This document shows, in pieces, positions 6,980 through 8,072 of a stretch of DNA of 8,072 nucleotides. Location of the stretch: contig JAMCRH010000155.1 in assembly GCA_023380515.1 (NCBI GenBank), positions 1 through 8,072 on the forward strand, given 5' to 3'. This stretch comes from Gammaproteobacteria bacterium. Lineage in GTDB: Bacteria; Pseudomonadota; Gammaproteobacteria; Enterobacterales; Alteromonadaceae. How positions within the stretch are numbered: the first letter of the stretch is position 1; each line of letters begins with the position of its first letter. The translations under genes and the position numbers were made by a program. Under the pieces are notes generated by a model that made no database searches, was not told where the DNA came from, and saw only the letters and a program-made list of their open reading frames with translations.

Positions 6980-7609
6980 TTATTGATACAGCTTCATTTT
7001 TACGGCTAAGCGAATCAATTCAGCAGTGCTGGTGACTTGAAATTTTTGTAACACTTTACCGCGATGATGCTCCGCTGTTTTGGTTGCCATATTTAGCAGG
7101 CGTCCGATCTCTTTTGTTGGATGTCCTTTAACCATTAAATGGAAGACTTCTCGCTCTCGGCGCGTTAAATGCTCTAAACTAGGCTGCATACTTCCTTGCT
7201 TTAAAGCAGCCAGTAAAACATCAGGGAACACTCGTTTGCCTTGATAAATACGACAAATTGCATCGTATAATTCATCTCCAGTTGCATCTTTCATCACATA
7301 GCCTTTCGCTCCGGAGTGATAAAAAGCTTCCATATACTCCAGTTCGTTATGCATAGTTAGCACCAGAATTTTGGTGTCGGGCCGTTGTAATAGAATTTTT
7401 TCGATGGCGACTAAACCATTCATTTTTGGCATAGCTATATCCATGACCACAACATCCGGTTGGTCACGCAGTACTGCTGCCGTCAAAGCTAAACCATCTT
7501 GGCATTCGGCAACCACATCAATGTCTGGGTATACCTCGAGCATCCGCACCACCCCTTGTCGCATGAGGGTGTGGTCATCTGCAATCACGACACGAATCGG
7601 TAAGCTCAT
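6980..7609 (-). CDS. NarL/FixJ-family response regulator
   Basis: This is a two-component transcription factor of 209 residues, the usual NarL size. The receiver domain (about 5-121) has acidic Asp11/Asp12, the phospho-acceptor Asp57 in VVVMDIAMP, Thr85 and Lys107 in GYVMKDA. The LuxR-type helix-turn-helix (about 146-206) opens with LTRREREV and includes TKEIGRLLNMATKTAEHH, where the recognition helix carries ATKTAEHHRGK, close to the usual TVKTHR pattern. It should bind DNA as a dimer after phosphorylation by the kinase encoded just before it. Its ATG overlaps the kinase stop as ATGA, with AGGTG 5 bases upstream, so the two are translationally coupled. A terminator follows, then the S8 protease gene in the same direction. 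Targets cannot be read from sequence; the protease leader is the nearest candidate. Confidence 0.95.
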   Translation of the reverse strand: MSLPIRVVIADDHTLMRQGVVRMLEVYPDIDVVAECQDGLALTAAVLRDQPDVVVMDIAMPKMNGLVAIEKILLQRPDTKILVLTMHNELEYMEAFYHSGAKGYVMKDATGDELYDAICRIYQGKRVFPDVLLAALKQGSMQPSLEHLTRREREVFHLMVKGHPTKEIGRLLNMATKTAEHHRGKVLQKFQVTSTAELIRLAVKMKLYQ

Positions 7610-8072
7610 AGATGCACCTGTAGGCTTAAATGCGTGCCGTTACCCGGTCGCGAGGTTAAATCGAATGTTGCCGCAAACGCTGCTGCTCGATCTTGGATGC
7701 TGCGCAAACCTATCCCCTTCGCTGTACTGTGCAGATCGAATCCGCGGCCATTATCGAGAATATCCATACGCACCATGTCCCCTGTTCGGCAGGCAAATAT
7801 TCGCACTTCGGTCGCTTGCGCATGTTTCAGGATATTCGTAAACGCTTCCTGCGCAATACGAAATACCATGATATTAATATCATCTGGCAACGCTTCCTGA
7901 ATATCGATATCCAAGACAAAGTTGATGTCATCTGCTGAAAACATATTACGCGCTAGCCATTTTAATGCAGCTGCTAAGCCTAAATCATCTAACACTGTGG
8001 GGCGCATTAGTCGCGCCATTGTGCGGATATCTTCCATAGCTTCATAAGCTAATCGAAATAATGCCTCGTCTT
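7606..8072 (-). CDS. Sensor histidine kinase, NarX/DegS type, C-terminal part (5' partial)
   Basis: This is the kinase half of a two-component pair with the response regulator it overlaps by 4 bases. The frame stays open to the right edge: eleven further codons precede the ATG at 8037, so that ATG is internal and the gene continues outside the window. Visible first is the end of the HisKA_3 dimerisation helix (MARLMRPTVLDDLGLAAAL), matching the family pattern LRPxxLddLGL. Then comes the HATPase_c domain: N box with QEAFTNILKHA, G1 box DNGRGFD, G2 box GIGLRSI, and a final GNGTHLSLQV. The phospho-accepting His and any sensor or membrane segments lie beyond the edge, so the signal sensed is unknown. 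Confidence 0.93.
   Translation of the reverse strand, partial: DEALFRLAYEAMEDIRTMARLMRPTVLDDLGLAAALKWLARNMFSADDINFVLDIDIQEALPDDINIMVFRIAQEAFTNILKHAQATEVRIFACRTGDMVRMDILDNGRGFDLHSTAKGIGLRSIQDRAAAFAATFDLTSRPGNGTHLSLQVHL

Noticed and set aside
7371..7841. A 156-codon open frame on the + strand
   Set aside because: It lies antisense to the response regulator and kinase, both with clear catalytic motifs; its translation has no recognisable domain.
7868..7883. A 16-base perfect palindrome ATGATATTAATATCAT
   Set aside because: It lies mid-gene in the kinase, encodes the ordinary run DDINIM before the N box, has no T tract, and is AT-rich enough to arise by chance; a nearby ATATCGATAT (7901-7910) is similar.

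Overview
The window looks like chromosomal DNA from a marine-type gammaproteobacterium, in or near Alteromonadales (Idiomarina-like relatives are a guess). The evidence is an NlpI-type TPR lipoprotein, a NarL-type two-component pair, moderate GC, exported proteases and compact rho-independent terminators. I see no mobile element, CRISPR array, tRNA or rRNA, and no gene-free stretch longer than 300 bases.

Layout. On the + strand, the left edge (1-2390) carries an S9 (prolyl oligopeptidase family) serine peptidase resembling the glutamyl-endopeptidase branch; its true start lies outside the window. Everything else is on the - strand. Read in transcription order from the right edge: a 5'-truncated NarX/DegS-type sensor histidine kinase (8072-7606), its NarL/FixJ response regulator (7609-6980, ATGA overlap), a terminator, a secreted S8 subtilisin-like protease with three C-terminal SLH-like repeats (6874-4418), a strong UUCG-loop terminator, nlpI (4263-3343), and a membrane-anchored HExxHxxGxxD zinc metalloprotease (3389-2412) whose start lies inside the end of nlpI. 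The metalloprotease converges on the S9 peptidase with only 21 bases between the stop codons, and each gene's terminator occupies coding sequence of the other.

How the genes may work together. Four consecutive genes concern extracytoplasmic proteolysis: a periplasmic S9 peptidase, a periplasm-facing metalloprotease, NlpI (in E. coli an adaptor for the periplasmic protease Prc) and an exported subtilase. The clearest functional proposal is that the overlapping nlpI-metalloprotease pair is an adaptor-protease unit. The two-component system upstream could control the subtilase, but only gene order supports that. Each family is recognisable; the arrangement, rather than any unknown protein, is the unusual part.
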